Positions 18,783 to 27,156 of a DNA stretch of 64,000 nucleotides are shown in pieces; within the stretch, counting starts at the first letter, position 1, and the number at the start of each line of letters is the position of its first letter. Source of the stretch: Raineya sp. (GTDB lineage: Bacteria > Bacteroidota > Bacteroidia > Cytophagales > Thermonemataceae); NCBI GenBank assembly GCA_025454915.1, contig JALONN010000015.1, positions 26,681 to 90,680 on the forward strand, given 5' to 3'. A program made the position numbers and the translations under genes. Below the pieces are notes generated by a model. The model was not told the origin of the DNA and did no database searches. It saw only the letters and a list, made by a program, of their open reading frames with translations.

Positions 18783-19331
18783 TTATTGTTTTAAAAGTTT
18801 AGCAGTGATAGATATATATTCTTTATCAGTAGAGGCAGTATGTGTATGAATTATGTTGCCTGATTTCAGAGCAACTTCAATTAAACCCACATTACCACTA
18901 TTGGTATGAGCATCAATTGCTTGTTCTCTAAATGTCATTTTAAGCTCTCTCAAACCTTTTCTATCAAGTGTATTAATAATAGCAACTCGTTTATGAATAT
19001 TATTGATTTTATCTGCCTGAGAGCTGTTAATAGTATTAAGATAAATATACTGACTGTTTTCTAATAAATGAAAGCTTCCAATTCCGGAATTCTTTTTTAT
19101 GGAAGCGGTATAAATCTGATCTGCTGAATAACTGCTTACATTCTGAGCAAGCTCAATAAATATTGAAAATATTTTTTCCCTTAATGCAGGAGCAAAAGTC
19201 AAATCGTTACGAATATGCTGACTTAATTCTACAATGATGGGATATGAAAAGATACCTTTATAAAATATCAATGTCCCTTTTTGTTGCATTTCAAGGTTAC
19301 TTTCTAAAAATGTATTGACTTGCACACTCAT
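18783..19331 (-). CDS. SiaB-like protein kinase (DUF6272)
   Basis: This 182-residue protein belongs to the SiaB/DUF6272 group, a HATPase-related Ser/Thr kinase that phosphorylates SiaC. The segment FIELAQNVSSYSA is the N-box equivalent (E-x-x-x-N) of the ATP pocket. Its ATG overlaps the stop of the upstream exonuclease gene in ATGA (19328-19331), which suggests coupled translation. The SiaC-like gene follows after 13 bases. Output in this organism is unknown. Confidence 0.85.
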   Translation of the reverse strand: MSVQVNTFLESNLEMQQKGTLIFYKGIFSYPIIVELSQHIRNDLTFAPALREKIFSIFIELAQNVSSYSADQIYTASIKKNSGIGSFHLLENSQYIYLNTINSSQADKINNIHKRVAIINTLDRKGLRELKMTFREQAIDAHTNSGNVGLIEVALKSGNIIHTHTASTDKEYISITAKLLKQ

Positions 19332-20110
19332 ACCTTTACTTTTTTATCTTCAAAATGAATATGTTTTTCTTCAATTAGGGGAAAAAAATTGTATTTGAGC
19401 ATGAGTTGAGCAGTAGCTAATACATCTTTTTCACAATAAACAGCAATTCTTTCATAGTTTTGTTCTTCCCAGAATACTTGCCCTACTTGGCTACCATCAA
19501 TATCATCTTTTGGAGTTGGTATGTCAAATAAATTACACAGTAATTCTAATTTCGTAAAGTTTTTACCATCTCCAAACTTCCAGAGTTCCATAGTGTCCAA
19601 TATATGAGGTACTTCCCAAGGTTTTTTTCCTCTAATATTGAGCATAATGGGTAATTGTAATTGATGAATCAAATATCTTCTGCCCATATACGGAATATCA
19701 AATTCTTTTCCATTGTGAGCAACTATGTAATGAAACGACTTTTTTTCACCCAAAATTCTACCATCTCTGTCCACACTGCCCGTTAAGGGATCTAAAAAAT
19801 CTTTGAAATTTTGTAGTATAACTTTTTCATCATCACCATAAAACGATTTTGCTCTGAACTTCATTTGTCCATCTTTTTCGTAGATAAAGCCACAACTAAT
19901 ACAAATAACTCTACCAAATTCAGCATAAATAGCTGCTTTGTCATAATATTTTTCTTCAGGACTCATACTGCCATCTTTTGGCTCTATAGTTTGAGCCTTT
20001 AACTCCCACATTTTTCTCATTCCTTCTGAAAGCTCACTGTATGTTTTTGTATTTCTGGCTGTTTCTATATCTAAAAATAATGATCGAGTAATTTGGTCTT
20101 TTGAGTACAT
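19328..20110 (-). CDS. Predicted 3'-5' exonuclease, PolB-exonuclease-like (DEDD family)
   Basis: This 260-residue protein shows the DEDD exonuclease motifs: FLDIETA (Exo I), IVAHNGKEFDIPYMGRR (Exo II) and YCEKDVLATAQLML (Exo III, Y-x(3)-D). It fits the stand-alone family related to the exonuclease domain of DNA polymerase B. The four acidic catalytic residues appear present. Its nucleic-acid substrate is not known. It is first in an operon with the SiaB and SiaC genes, an unexpected pairing of a nuclease with a partner switch. Confidence 0.88.
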   Translation of the reverse strand: MYSKDQITRSLFLDIETARNTKTYSELSEGMRKMWELKAQTIEPKDGSMSPEEKYYDKAAIYAEFGRVICISCGFIYEKDGQMKFRAKSFYGDDEKVILQNFKDFLDPLTGSVDRDGRILGEKKSFHYIVAHNGKEFDIPYMGRRYLIHQLQLPIMLNIRGKKPWEVPHILDTMELWKFGDGKNFTKLELLCNLFDIPTPKDDIDGSQVGQVFWEEQNYERIAVYCEKDVLATAQLMLKYNFFPLIEEKHIHFEDKKVKV

Positions 20111-20248
20111 TGTATCACATCTATATTTTATTGCTTTGCAAAAAGTACGATTTTTTGCTTATAAAGCCAAACTTTTCTTTTATTTTTTTATTTTTGAGTC
20201 TAAAAGTATTATTTAAAAATAAAATTCGTATTTAGCTTAACCAAATCT

Positions 20249-21304
20249 ATGTTAAAGTTCCTCTTGATTGGCATATGTATTCTTTCTTTAATTGCTTGTA
20301 AAGAAACCAAAGAAAAAAATGATTCTTTCAATCTGAACGTTTGCCTGCCCAAACCCCAAACCAGTACAGAAGATATAAAATTGGATGTTTTCTTTAAAAG
20401 AATGGATAAACTTATTCTACAAGCTAAATCTTTAGAAGAAATAAAGACTGTTTTAAAAGATAATCCACTTTATAATCAACTGTATTTAGAAAGGCAAGCA
20501 AAACTTACCCCAAAAGGAGATGAAGTCGAAGAAATGCTTTGGGCTATGGCTAAAGAACCTCATTTGGATAGCCTTATGATGGACTACGAAAAGAAAATTA
20601 ATATTGCCGAACTTGAAAAAGAAATTGTAAAATTATTTAAACACATCAAGGCATTTTATCCTGAATTCAAAGCTCCTATGGTGTATTTTAGTGTATCAGG
20701 CATTGGCTCATTTCCTTTGAATCAGGCTACTGATATATTTATTTCAAGAAATAATGAAATAGTGGTAATAGGTCTTGACTGGTTTTTAGGCACAGATTAT
20801 AAATATCCTCTGCCTGAAAGTGTTCCACAGTATTTAGCAAAACGTTATGTATCTAAAAATATACCGGTATTTATTGCAGAAATGATGAGTGGATATTTTA
20901 ATGCATATAATCCCAATAATGCTATTATGCTCAATGATATGCTTATATATGCTAAAACATATTATTTTACACAGAGTGTTATACCTTGTCTTCCTGATTC
21001 TACTGTATTGGGTTATACACCAACCCAAATGGAATACATTGCTAAGAATAAAAGTGTAATTTGGAAGCATTATTTAGACAAAAAACTATTTTTTGAAACT
21101 GCAAATCGGATAAAAAGAGATTATGTAGATGAATCTCCTTTTACTTTGCCTATTAGCCAAGACTGTCCTGGTGGGATAGCCCGTTGGACAGGCTTACAGA
21201 TTCTTAAAAGATATGCCCAAAAGAAAAATCTTGATTTACCAAAAGTGATGAAATTAGAAAATGCTCAAGATATTTTACAAGAATCAGGCTACAAAGGTGA
21301 ATAA
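20249..21304 (+). CDS. gldB: Gliding motility lipoprotein GldB-like
   Basis: This 351-residue protein has a lipoprotein signal (MLKFLLIGICILSLIAC). The region DIFISRNNEIVVIGLDWFLG followed by YKYPLPESVPQYLAKRY matches GldB, an essential gliding lipoprotein of flavobacteria, and the C-terminal DCPGGIARWTGLQI segment also fits. Length is close to typical. It probably sits in the periplasm, lipid anchored. It heads a plus-strand group with a FAD oxidoreductase (11 bases later) and an Omp85-like protein. GldF is 3 kb away. Confidence 0.78.
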   Translation: MLKFLLIGICILSLIACKETKEKNDSFNLNVCLPKPQTSTEDIKLDVFFKRMDKLILQAKSLEEIKTVLKDNPLYNQLYLERQAKLTPKGDEVEEMLWAMAKEPHLDSLMMDYEKKINIAELEKEIVKLFKHIKAFYPEFKAPMVYFSVSGIGSFPLNQATDIFISRNNEIVVIGLDWFLGTDYKYPLPESVPQYLAKRYVSKNIPVFIAEMMSGYFNAYNPNNAIMLNDMLIYAKTYYFTQSVIPCLPDSTVLGYTPTQMEYIAKNKSVIWKHYLDKKLFFETANRIKRDYVDESPFTLPISQDCPGGIARWTGLQILKRYAQKKNLDLPKVMKLENAQDILQESGYKGE

Positions 21305-21315
21305 TCCTCAAAACT

Positions 21316-22356
21316 ATGAAAAATTATGATTATATAGTGGTAGGACAGGGGATTGCTGGAACAGTCTTTTCTTATATTTTACTTCAAAACCATAAGACAG
21401 TTTTAGTTATAGGTTCAAAACAGAAAAAAACATCTTCTTTGGTTGCTGGTGGAATATTTAATCCATTGACAGGTAAAGGTTTAGTAAAAACATGGAAAGC
21501 TGATGAACTCTTTCCTTTTATGAAAGATTTTTATGAAAACCTTGAAAAAGACCTTAAAACAAGTTTTTTTCACCAAATGCCTATCTATCGTCCTTATCGT
21601 TCTATTCAAGAGCAAAATGACTGGCTGGGTAAAACAGCCAATCCTGATTTTGGAATATACGTAGAGTCTGATACCAATGATAAGCACTATACATCAGATA
21701 TTTATAATGATTTAGGAGGTTTAGAAACTAAATATTCGGGTTGGGTAGATTTGCCCAAACTATTAGAGGCTTATCGTTGTTTTATTCAAGAAAAAGAATC
21801 ATATTTAGAAGAAGATTTTGATTACTCTGCTTTAGAAATAAAAGATAAACTTTATTATAAGGGGGTTGTAGCTTCTAAAATTATTTTTTGTGAAGGAACA
21901 GAAGCTATTAAAAATCCTTATTTTACCAACTTGCCTTTTAGTTTGGTAAAAGGTGAAACCATTGATATTCTGATTAAAGATGCTACTTTTCAAAGTATTG
22001 TCAATCAAGGAGTAAGCATCATTCCCTTAGGTAATCAGGTGTATAGAGTTGCATCTACATATAGTTGGAATCCGTTGGACTGGGAAAATACAGAAAAAGC
22101 AAAAGAAGAATTGATAGAAAAGGCAAGAAATTTGCTGAAAAGGAACTTTGAGGTAGTTGGACAAAAAGCGGGTATTAGACCTGCTACAAAGCATAGAAGA
22201 CCTATTGTAGGGATGCATCCTCAATATCCACACATAGGTATTTTTAATGGATTGGGTAGTAAAGGAGTATCTTTAGCACCTTATTTAGCAAAACATTTTT
22301 TTGAACATATAGAATATAAGGCATTGTTAGACAAAGATTTGATACAGCCTCAATAA
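21316..22356 (+). CDS. FAD-dependent oxidoreductase, D-amino-acid-oxidase-like
   Basis: This 346-residue protein has the N-terminal dinucleotide-binding motif DYIVVGQGIAGTVFSYIL (GxGxxG), GGIFNPLTGK, and a C-terminal AGIRPATKHRRPIVGMHP and FNGLGSKGVSLAPYLA, typical of the DAO/glycine oxidase superfamily. It should oxidise an amine or amino acid with FAD, in the cytoplasm; the substrate cannot be read from the sequence. Its stop overlaps a possible start of the next gene (TAATG at 22354-22358), so translation may be coupled. Confidence 0.85.
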   Translation: MKNYDYIVVGQGIAGTVFSYILLQNHKTVLVIGSKQKKTSSLVAGGIFNPLTGKGLVKTWKADELFPFMKDFYENLEKDLKTSFFHQMPIYRPYRSIQEQNDWLGKTANPDFGIYVESDTNDKHYTSDIYNDLGGLETKYSGWVDLPKLLEAYRCFIQEKESYLEEDFDYSALEIKDKLYYKGVVASKIIFCEGTEAIKNPYFTNLPFSLVKGETIDILIKDATFQSIVNQGVSIIPLGNQVYRVASTYSWNPLDWENTEKAKEELIEKARNLLKRNFEVVGQKAGIRPATKHRRPIVGMHPQYPHIGIFNGLGSKGVSLAPYLAKHFFEHIEYKALLDKDLIQPQ

Positions 22357-22385
22357 TGTTAAAACCACTAAGAAACAAGGCAAAT

Positions 22386-25300
22386 ATGAAAATTTATCTT
22401 TTTTTTCTGTTGATTATATTCCCATTCTTGTTAAAAGCCCAAGTAGAGGGCGTTACTCAGAGACCTTTTGGTAAGAACCGAGTTCAATTTAAAGAATTTG
22501 AGTGGCGTATGAAAACCTCACCAAACTTTGAGGTGTACTATTACGATTATGGCAGTGGAATAGCTGATTTTGCTATCTTGTATGCAGAGAATGAATTTGA
22601 TAGAATTGCTACTGTCTTAGGACACAACCCTTCTGCAAAAACAAAGCTATTTATTTATAATTCTATAACAGATTTACAACAAAGTAATGTAGGCTTAGAA
22701 AATGAAAATAGTAGAACAGTTGGTGGGCAGACGAATTTTATCAAACCTAAAATAGAAGTGCCTTTTACAGGAAGCTTGGCAGAGTTTAAAAAAGAGCTTT
22801 CTTTTGGAATAGCTCAAATCTTTGGAAATGAAATGATGTATGGAGGAAGTATCAGAGAAATCTTAAAAAATGGAGCTTTACTTTCTTTACCTGATTGGTT
22901 CATGCCTGGTGTGGCTGCTTATATTGCAGAGCCTTGGAGTGCCGAAATGGATGATTATATGAGAAATTCCATTCAATACAGACAAATTAAAAGACCACAT
23001 AGATTATCAGGAAAAGAGGCTCAATATGTGGGACATTCTATTTGGAACTATATTGCTATGAAATATGGTGAATCAAATATATCAAGTATCTTGAATCTCA
23101 CCAAAATTATTCTAGATGAAGAAAAAGCCATTGCTAGTACATTAGGGATGCCTTATGAAGTGTTTATTGAAGAATGGCAAAAGTTTTATGAAGAAATGGG
23201 AAAAAAAGCATTAGATGATTACAATGCTCTTGAATATGATTTAAGATTGAAAAAAAATAACCCTAAATTAAAGACTTTTAATGATATCAAAATATCTCCT
23301 GATGGTAAATATGTAGCTTACTCTGAAAATAGAAACGGACATTATGTAATTGTTGTCAGGAATTTGCAAAACATGAGTCGGAAAGTAATTTTAAGAGGAG
23401 GTTTTAGATTAAATAGTCAGAGAATTAATGAAAAAGTGCCTTTGTTGGCATGGTCTGATGATAATAAATTAGCTGTTTGTTATAAAAAGAAAGGTAAAAC
23501 TCAATTTAAAGTAGTACAAATTTTAGGTAAGAAAAGAAAAACAGTCAACGAAATTCACTTTGCATTTTTCAATCAGGTAACAGGCTTTGATATTTCAGCA
23601 GATGGTAGTACACTGGCTATTAGTAGTGATAGGGTAGGATTTGCCGATGTACAAGCAGGTATGAATGATATTTATATGTATGATTTGAGAGCCAGAACAA
23701 TGAAACGTATCTCTACGGACTTATATGATGATACTGACCCTATGTTTGTAGGAAATTCTAATGAAATGCTCATATTTTCATCTAATAGGATTGCTGATAG
23801 CCTGAATATAGCTGCTGGTAACTTTCAAACAATAGGAGACAATTACGACTTATTTTATTATAACCCACAAGAATCGCTTAATAGATTAGTCCGACTTACC
23901 AATACACCACAAAAAGAGTTGCAACCTTCTTATTTTGATGAGAAAACAATCTTATACTTGAGTGGTAAAACAGGGATTACTAATTTGTATAGTTTAGATT
24001 TAATTTCTAAAGAAAGCAGACAAATTACGAATAGCAGACAAAGTATCAAAAAATATGGATTTTCAACAACAACCAATGATTTTGTTTTTAGAGCATGGCA
24101 AAAACGTAAAGACAGAATGTTTCTGAAAAGAAATTTTGATTTTGCAAAAAACGAGAAATCAGTGGTTACTCCTCGCTTGGAGTATCTACAACAAAAGGGA
24201 CTCACAGAGCCTGAAACTCAAGAAATACAAAAAGAAGAAACTCCACAAGAACAACCTAAAGATACCATCCCTGAACGCCCTTATGACCCTAATGTAGTAG
24301 ATACGGATGATTACCAATTTGATCCTGAAATTATAAAAGAAATCAAAGCCAATCCAGAAACTAATAAAAAAAATAACAAAAACACCAGTATATCTAAAAA
24401 TAAGGCGAAAACAGATATAGATATCAGAGGTGCATATCCCTACGAGCCTTTATTTACAGCAGAAAGTAGTGTAACAACACCCATTGTTGATCCTCTAAGA
24501 GGCTTTGGCTTGCTCTTCGAAGTAGAGTTAAGTGATATGCTGGAAGACCACAAAATGAAAGCAGGATTATTTGGGCTTTCTGATTTGAGAAGTAGTAATT
24601 ATTTTGCTGAATATCAGTTTCTAAAAAATAGAATTGATTTGATAGGGCGTTATGATCGTAAAAGTTTGTATGTAAATCAACCTAATGTGGGTGTTGCTCA
24701 ACGATATGCAACCAATCGTTTTTCAATGACAGCATCCTATCCTTTTACCAACTCTGCAAGAGTGAGCCTGACAGCAGGTTATTTAGATAAACGTTCTGTT
24801 GACTTACTTCAGTTATTGAGAGTTCCTAAATATGTAAGTTATGTACATACCAAAGCCGAATTTAGTTTTGATAATACCATTCCCAAAGGCTTAAATATGG
24901 TAGAAGGAACTCGTATCAAGGCTTATTATGAATTTAATCCATCGTTTTCTCAAATTAATGAAGGATTTGATAAAATATGGGTTGATATTAGAAATTATCA
25001 GTCATTAAGTAAAGAAATTGTTTTCGCTACTCGTTTAAGTGGAGGCAGATTTGGAGGGCGTTCACCCAAACAATATATGTTGGGTGGTATAGATAATAGT
25101 TTTAATCAGTCTGCAAATTTAGCAATAGGAGGAGCGGAACCTTTAAACTTAGACCCAGAAAATGGTAATGCTGATCTGCTATTCCACGAATTTGCTACTA
25201 ATCTGAGAGGTTTTGGCTATAACAGCCTTTCTGGTAAAAACTTTATTTTATTCAATGCAGAGTTTAGAATACCTATCGTGAAATATTTATTCCAAAATTC

Positions 25301-25598
25301 TATATCTTCTAATTTCTTTAAAAATCTTCAATTTACAGCTTTCGGAGATATTGGTTCTGCTTGGGATAAGTCTGCTCCTTGGAAACGTCAAAATGACTTG
25401 AATACAACAGTGATTGATAATCAGCCATTTTTGGCAATTGTGAATAACTTTAAAAGTCCTTGGCTTGCCAGTTATGGATTTGGTGCAAGAACTTTATTTT
25501 TAGGTTATTACCTGAAAGTAGATGCGGCATGGAAAATTGAAGATTTTATTATTGCTGATAAGCCTGTTTGGCTGATTTCTTTAGGATACGATTTTTAA
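22386..25598 (+). CDS. Exported protein with peptidase-MA-like domain, TolB-like propeller and Omp85-like C-terminal barrel
   Basis: The frame opens at ATG 22356, overlapping the previous stop, but the ATG at 22386 gives a clean signal peptide (MKIYLFFLLIIFPFLLKAQ) and is chosen. The first ~280 residues resemble the gluzincin peptidase-MA fold (LPDWFMPGVAAYIAEPW), yet the HExxH zinc motif is missing (SFGIAQIF at the expected place). WD/PD40 propeller repeats follow (ISPDGKYVAYSENRNGH, ISADGSTLAISSDR), then a charged linker. A surface-antigen-like barrel ends the protein (NLRGFGYNSLSGKNF, FTAFGDIGSAW, terminal Phe). It is probably inserted in the outer membrane. A role in surface assembly is inference. 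Confidence 0.85.
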   Translation: MKIYLFFLLIIFPFLLKAQVEGVTQRPFGKNRVQFKEFEWRMKTSPNFEVYYYDYGSGIADFAILYAENEFDRIATVLGHNPSAKTKLFIYNSITDLQQSNVGLENENSRTVGGQTNFIKPKIEVPFTGSLAEFKKELSFGIAQIFGNEMMYGGSIREILKNGALLSLPDWFMPGVAAYIAEPWSAEMDDYMRNSIQYRQIKRPHRLSGKEAQYVGHSIWNYIAMKYGESNISSILNLTKIILDEEKAIASTLGMPYEVFIEEWQKFYEEMGKKALDDYNALEYDLRLKKNNPKLKTFNDIKISPDGKYVAYSENRNGHYVIVVRNLQNMSRKVILRGGFRLNSQRINEKVPLLAWSDDNKLAVCYKKKGKTQFKVVQILGKKRKTVNEIHFAFFNQVTGFDISADGSTLAISSDRVGFADVQAGMNDIYMYDLRARTMKRISTDLYDDTDPMFVGNSNEMLIFSSNRIADSLNIAAGNFQTIGDNYDLFYYNPQESLNRLVRLTNTPQKELQPSYFDEKTILYLSGKTGITNLYSLDLISKESRQITNSRQSIKKYGFSTTTNDFVFRAWQKRKDRMFLKRNFDFAKNEKSVVTPRLEYLQQKGLTEPETQEIQKEETPQEQPKDTIPERPYDPNVVDTDDYQFDPEIIKEIKANPETNKKNNKNTSISKNKAKTDIDIRGAYPYEPLFTAESSVTTPIVDPLRGFGLLFEVELSDMLEDHKMKAGLFGLSDLRSSNYFAEYQFLKNRIDLIGRYDRKSLYVNQPNVGVAQRYATNRFSMTASYPFTNSARVSLTAGYLDKRSVDLLQLLRVPKYVSYVHTKAEFSFDNTIPKGLNMVEGTRIKAYYEFNPSFSQINEGFDKIWVDIRNYQSLSKEIVFATRLSGGRFGGRSPKQYMLGGIDNSFNQSANLAIGGAEPLNLDPENGNADLLFHEFATNLRGFGYNSLSGKNFILFNAEFRIPIVKYLFQNSISSNFFKNLQFTAFGDIGSAWDKSAPWKRQNDLNTTVIDNQPFLAIVNNFKSPWLASYGFGARTLFLGYYLKVDAAWKIEDFIIADKPVWLISLGYDF

Positions 25599-25617
25599 TA
25601 AGGAAAAAATATACATC

Positions 25618-25648
25618 AAAACAGGGCAAATTCTATTTGCCCTGTTTT
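25618..25648. terminator. Strong hairpin terminator
   Basis: AAAACAGGGCAAA, loop TTCTA, TTTGCCCTGTTTT. It ends the gldB operon. The 140 bases after it, up to the convergent lipoprotein gene, hold nothing I recognise. Confidence 0.88.
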
Positions 25649-25788
25649 GTTAGCTATCAATATAATCGATCTGAAGCTGAAGGAATTAGAAAGCATTCGG
25701 AATTTCTTAAAGGAAGCACTCAGCTACTGTATTTGTTTAGATATATTAGAGTTCTTTTATGCTTTTTCCAGAAAAAATGTAAAATTTA

Positions 25789-26265
25789 TTATTTAGCATA
25801 TCGAATAGAATAATTTCTACAAGGGTCTTCATCAGGAAGAAATGTAAAAATAAGATACTCATTTCCTTGTTGTTTATCTAAACTCTTTAAAGAGAATACA
25901 TGTTCTTTTCTAGCCCCTCTAAAATAAAACTTATTATTTGTAATGTTTATATTGGGCATAATTTCTTGTCCAAAATAGCTTCTAGGGATTTTTAACAAAC
26001 ACTTATCTTTGTAAATGCCTGAATAAACTAAGTTATTGTATGGGAAGTATATTTCCATGTGATATGTACTATCCAACTGAAAAGGATTGTTTGAAATTCT
26101 CATTTCAAGAGTTATACAATCTTCACAATCAATAGATATAGATTTATACGGGGAATTAATTTTATAATTATTTTTATCTATTTTGATAAAATGTTCATCA
26201 TAAATGCTTTCGCAAGAAGTAATTGTAAATAAAATACTGATAAACAATTTTCTACAATGCTCCAT
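25789..26265 (-). CDS. Small lipoprotein of unknown function
   Basis: This 158-residue protein has a signal ending in a lipobox-like FTITSC, so it is probably a lipoprotein. The body has a paired-cysteine stretch (SIDCEDCITLEM) and beta-rich sequence. No family is recognised. It follows the DOPA-dioxygenase-like gene by 3 bases on the same strand, so it ends a three-gene operon asnB-dioxygenase-lipoprotein. Nothing in it links it to amino-acid metabolism. Confidence 0.65.
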   Translation of the reverse strand: MEHCRKLFISILFTITSCESIYDEHFIKIDKNNYKINSPYKSISIDCEDCITLEMRISNNPFQLDSTYHMEIYFPYNNLVYSGIYKDKCLLKIPRSYFGQEIMPNINITNNKFYFRGARKEHVFSLKSLDKQQGNEYLIFTFLPDEDPCRNYSIRYAK

Positions 26266-26268
26266 TAT

Positions 26269-27153
26269 CTAACTAATTTTCACAGAAGTCATGCTTAGTG
26301 AGCCAGCCACTAGTTTATCATTGAATAAACTCAAAGTTTCTTTGGATGTTTTAAGACCAAGAATGTAGATAAGAGGTAAATAATGGTCGGGTGTGGGTAC
26401 AGCTAGTTGTACAGCCTTAGGTAATTTCTGATATTCTACCAAAGCATTAAAATCTCCATCTAATAAATATTTATTGGTTAATTCTCTGGCTTCAATAGCC
26501 CAATCATAACCATAATTATCTGTATTGATATTTCTAAAATCTACCAAACTCAAATTATGAATAATATTTCCACTTCCTACAATCAGAATGCCTTTTTCCC
26601 TGAGAGATTGCAATTTTTGAGCAAGCTCAAAATGATAAGAAGCAGGTTTGTAATAATCTATACTCATCTGAATAACAGGTACATCTGCTTCAGGATATAA
26701 ATGTTTCAGGACACTCCAAGCTCCATGATCAAGTCCCCATTTATCATCTAGTTCTACCTCTGTGGGTAACAAAGTTTCTTTAGTTTGCTGGGCTAACTCA
26801 GGGCTACCTTTCGCAGGATACTGTACTTCAAATAACTCTTTAGGAAACCCTCCAAAATCGTGAATGGTACGAGGGTTGGGCATTGCTGTTACTTTTGTTC
26901 CACGAGTAAGCCAATGAGCTGATATACAAATGATAGCCTTTGGTTTTGAAAATGTTTTGGCAGTATTTCTGAACCCTTCAACAAACTGATTTTCTTCAAT
27001 AGCATTCATAGGGCTACCATGTCCCAAAAAAAGCAAAGGTGTTTTTTCCGCTACGGGTAACTCTTCGGCATAATGAGTGAGGTCTTTCAGAGAATTCATA
27101 CTGATGGATAAGGATGTTAGTCCTAAAACCTTTAAAAAGTCTTTTCGGTTCAT
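26269..27153 (-). CDS. ygiD: 4,5-DOPA dioxygenase extradiol-like protein (YgiD/LigB family)
   Basis: This 294-residue protein belongs to the class III extradiol dioxygenase (LigB) superfamily. Motifs are LFLGHGSPMNAIEENQF, ICISAHWLTRGT and WGLDHGAWSVLKHLYPEADVP, carrying the metal-binding histidines of the YgiD group. The family can open the ring of DOPA; the natural substrate here is unproven. A hydrophobic N-terminus after NRKDFLK resembles an export signal without the twin arginine. It lies 3 bases after asnB. Confidence 0.87.
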   Translation of the reverse strand: MNRKDFLKVLGLTSLSISMNSLKDLTHYAEELPVAEKTPLLFLGHGSPMNAIEENQFVEGFRNTAKTFSKPKAIICISAHWLTRGTKVTAMPNPRTIHDFGGFPKELFEVQYPAKGSPELAQQTKETLLPTEVELDDKWGLDHGAWSVLKHLYPEADVPVIQMSIDYYKPASYHFELAQKLQSLREKGILIVGSGNIIHNLSLVDFRNINTDNYGYDWAIEARELTNKYLLDGDFNALVEYQKLPKAVQLAVPTPDHYLPLIYILGLKTSKETLSLFNDKLVAGSLSMTSVKIS

Positions 27154-27156
27154 AAG

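Noticed and set aside
25568..25813. An 81-codon open frame across the end of the Omp85-like gene
   Set aside because: It runs through a strong terminator hairpin and has no protein-like features.
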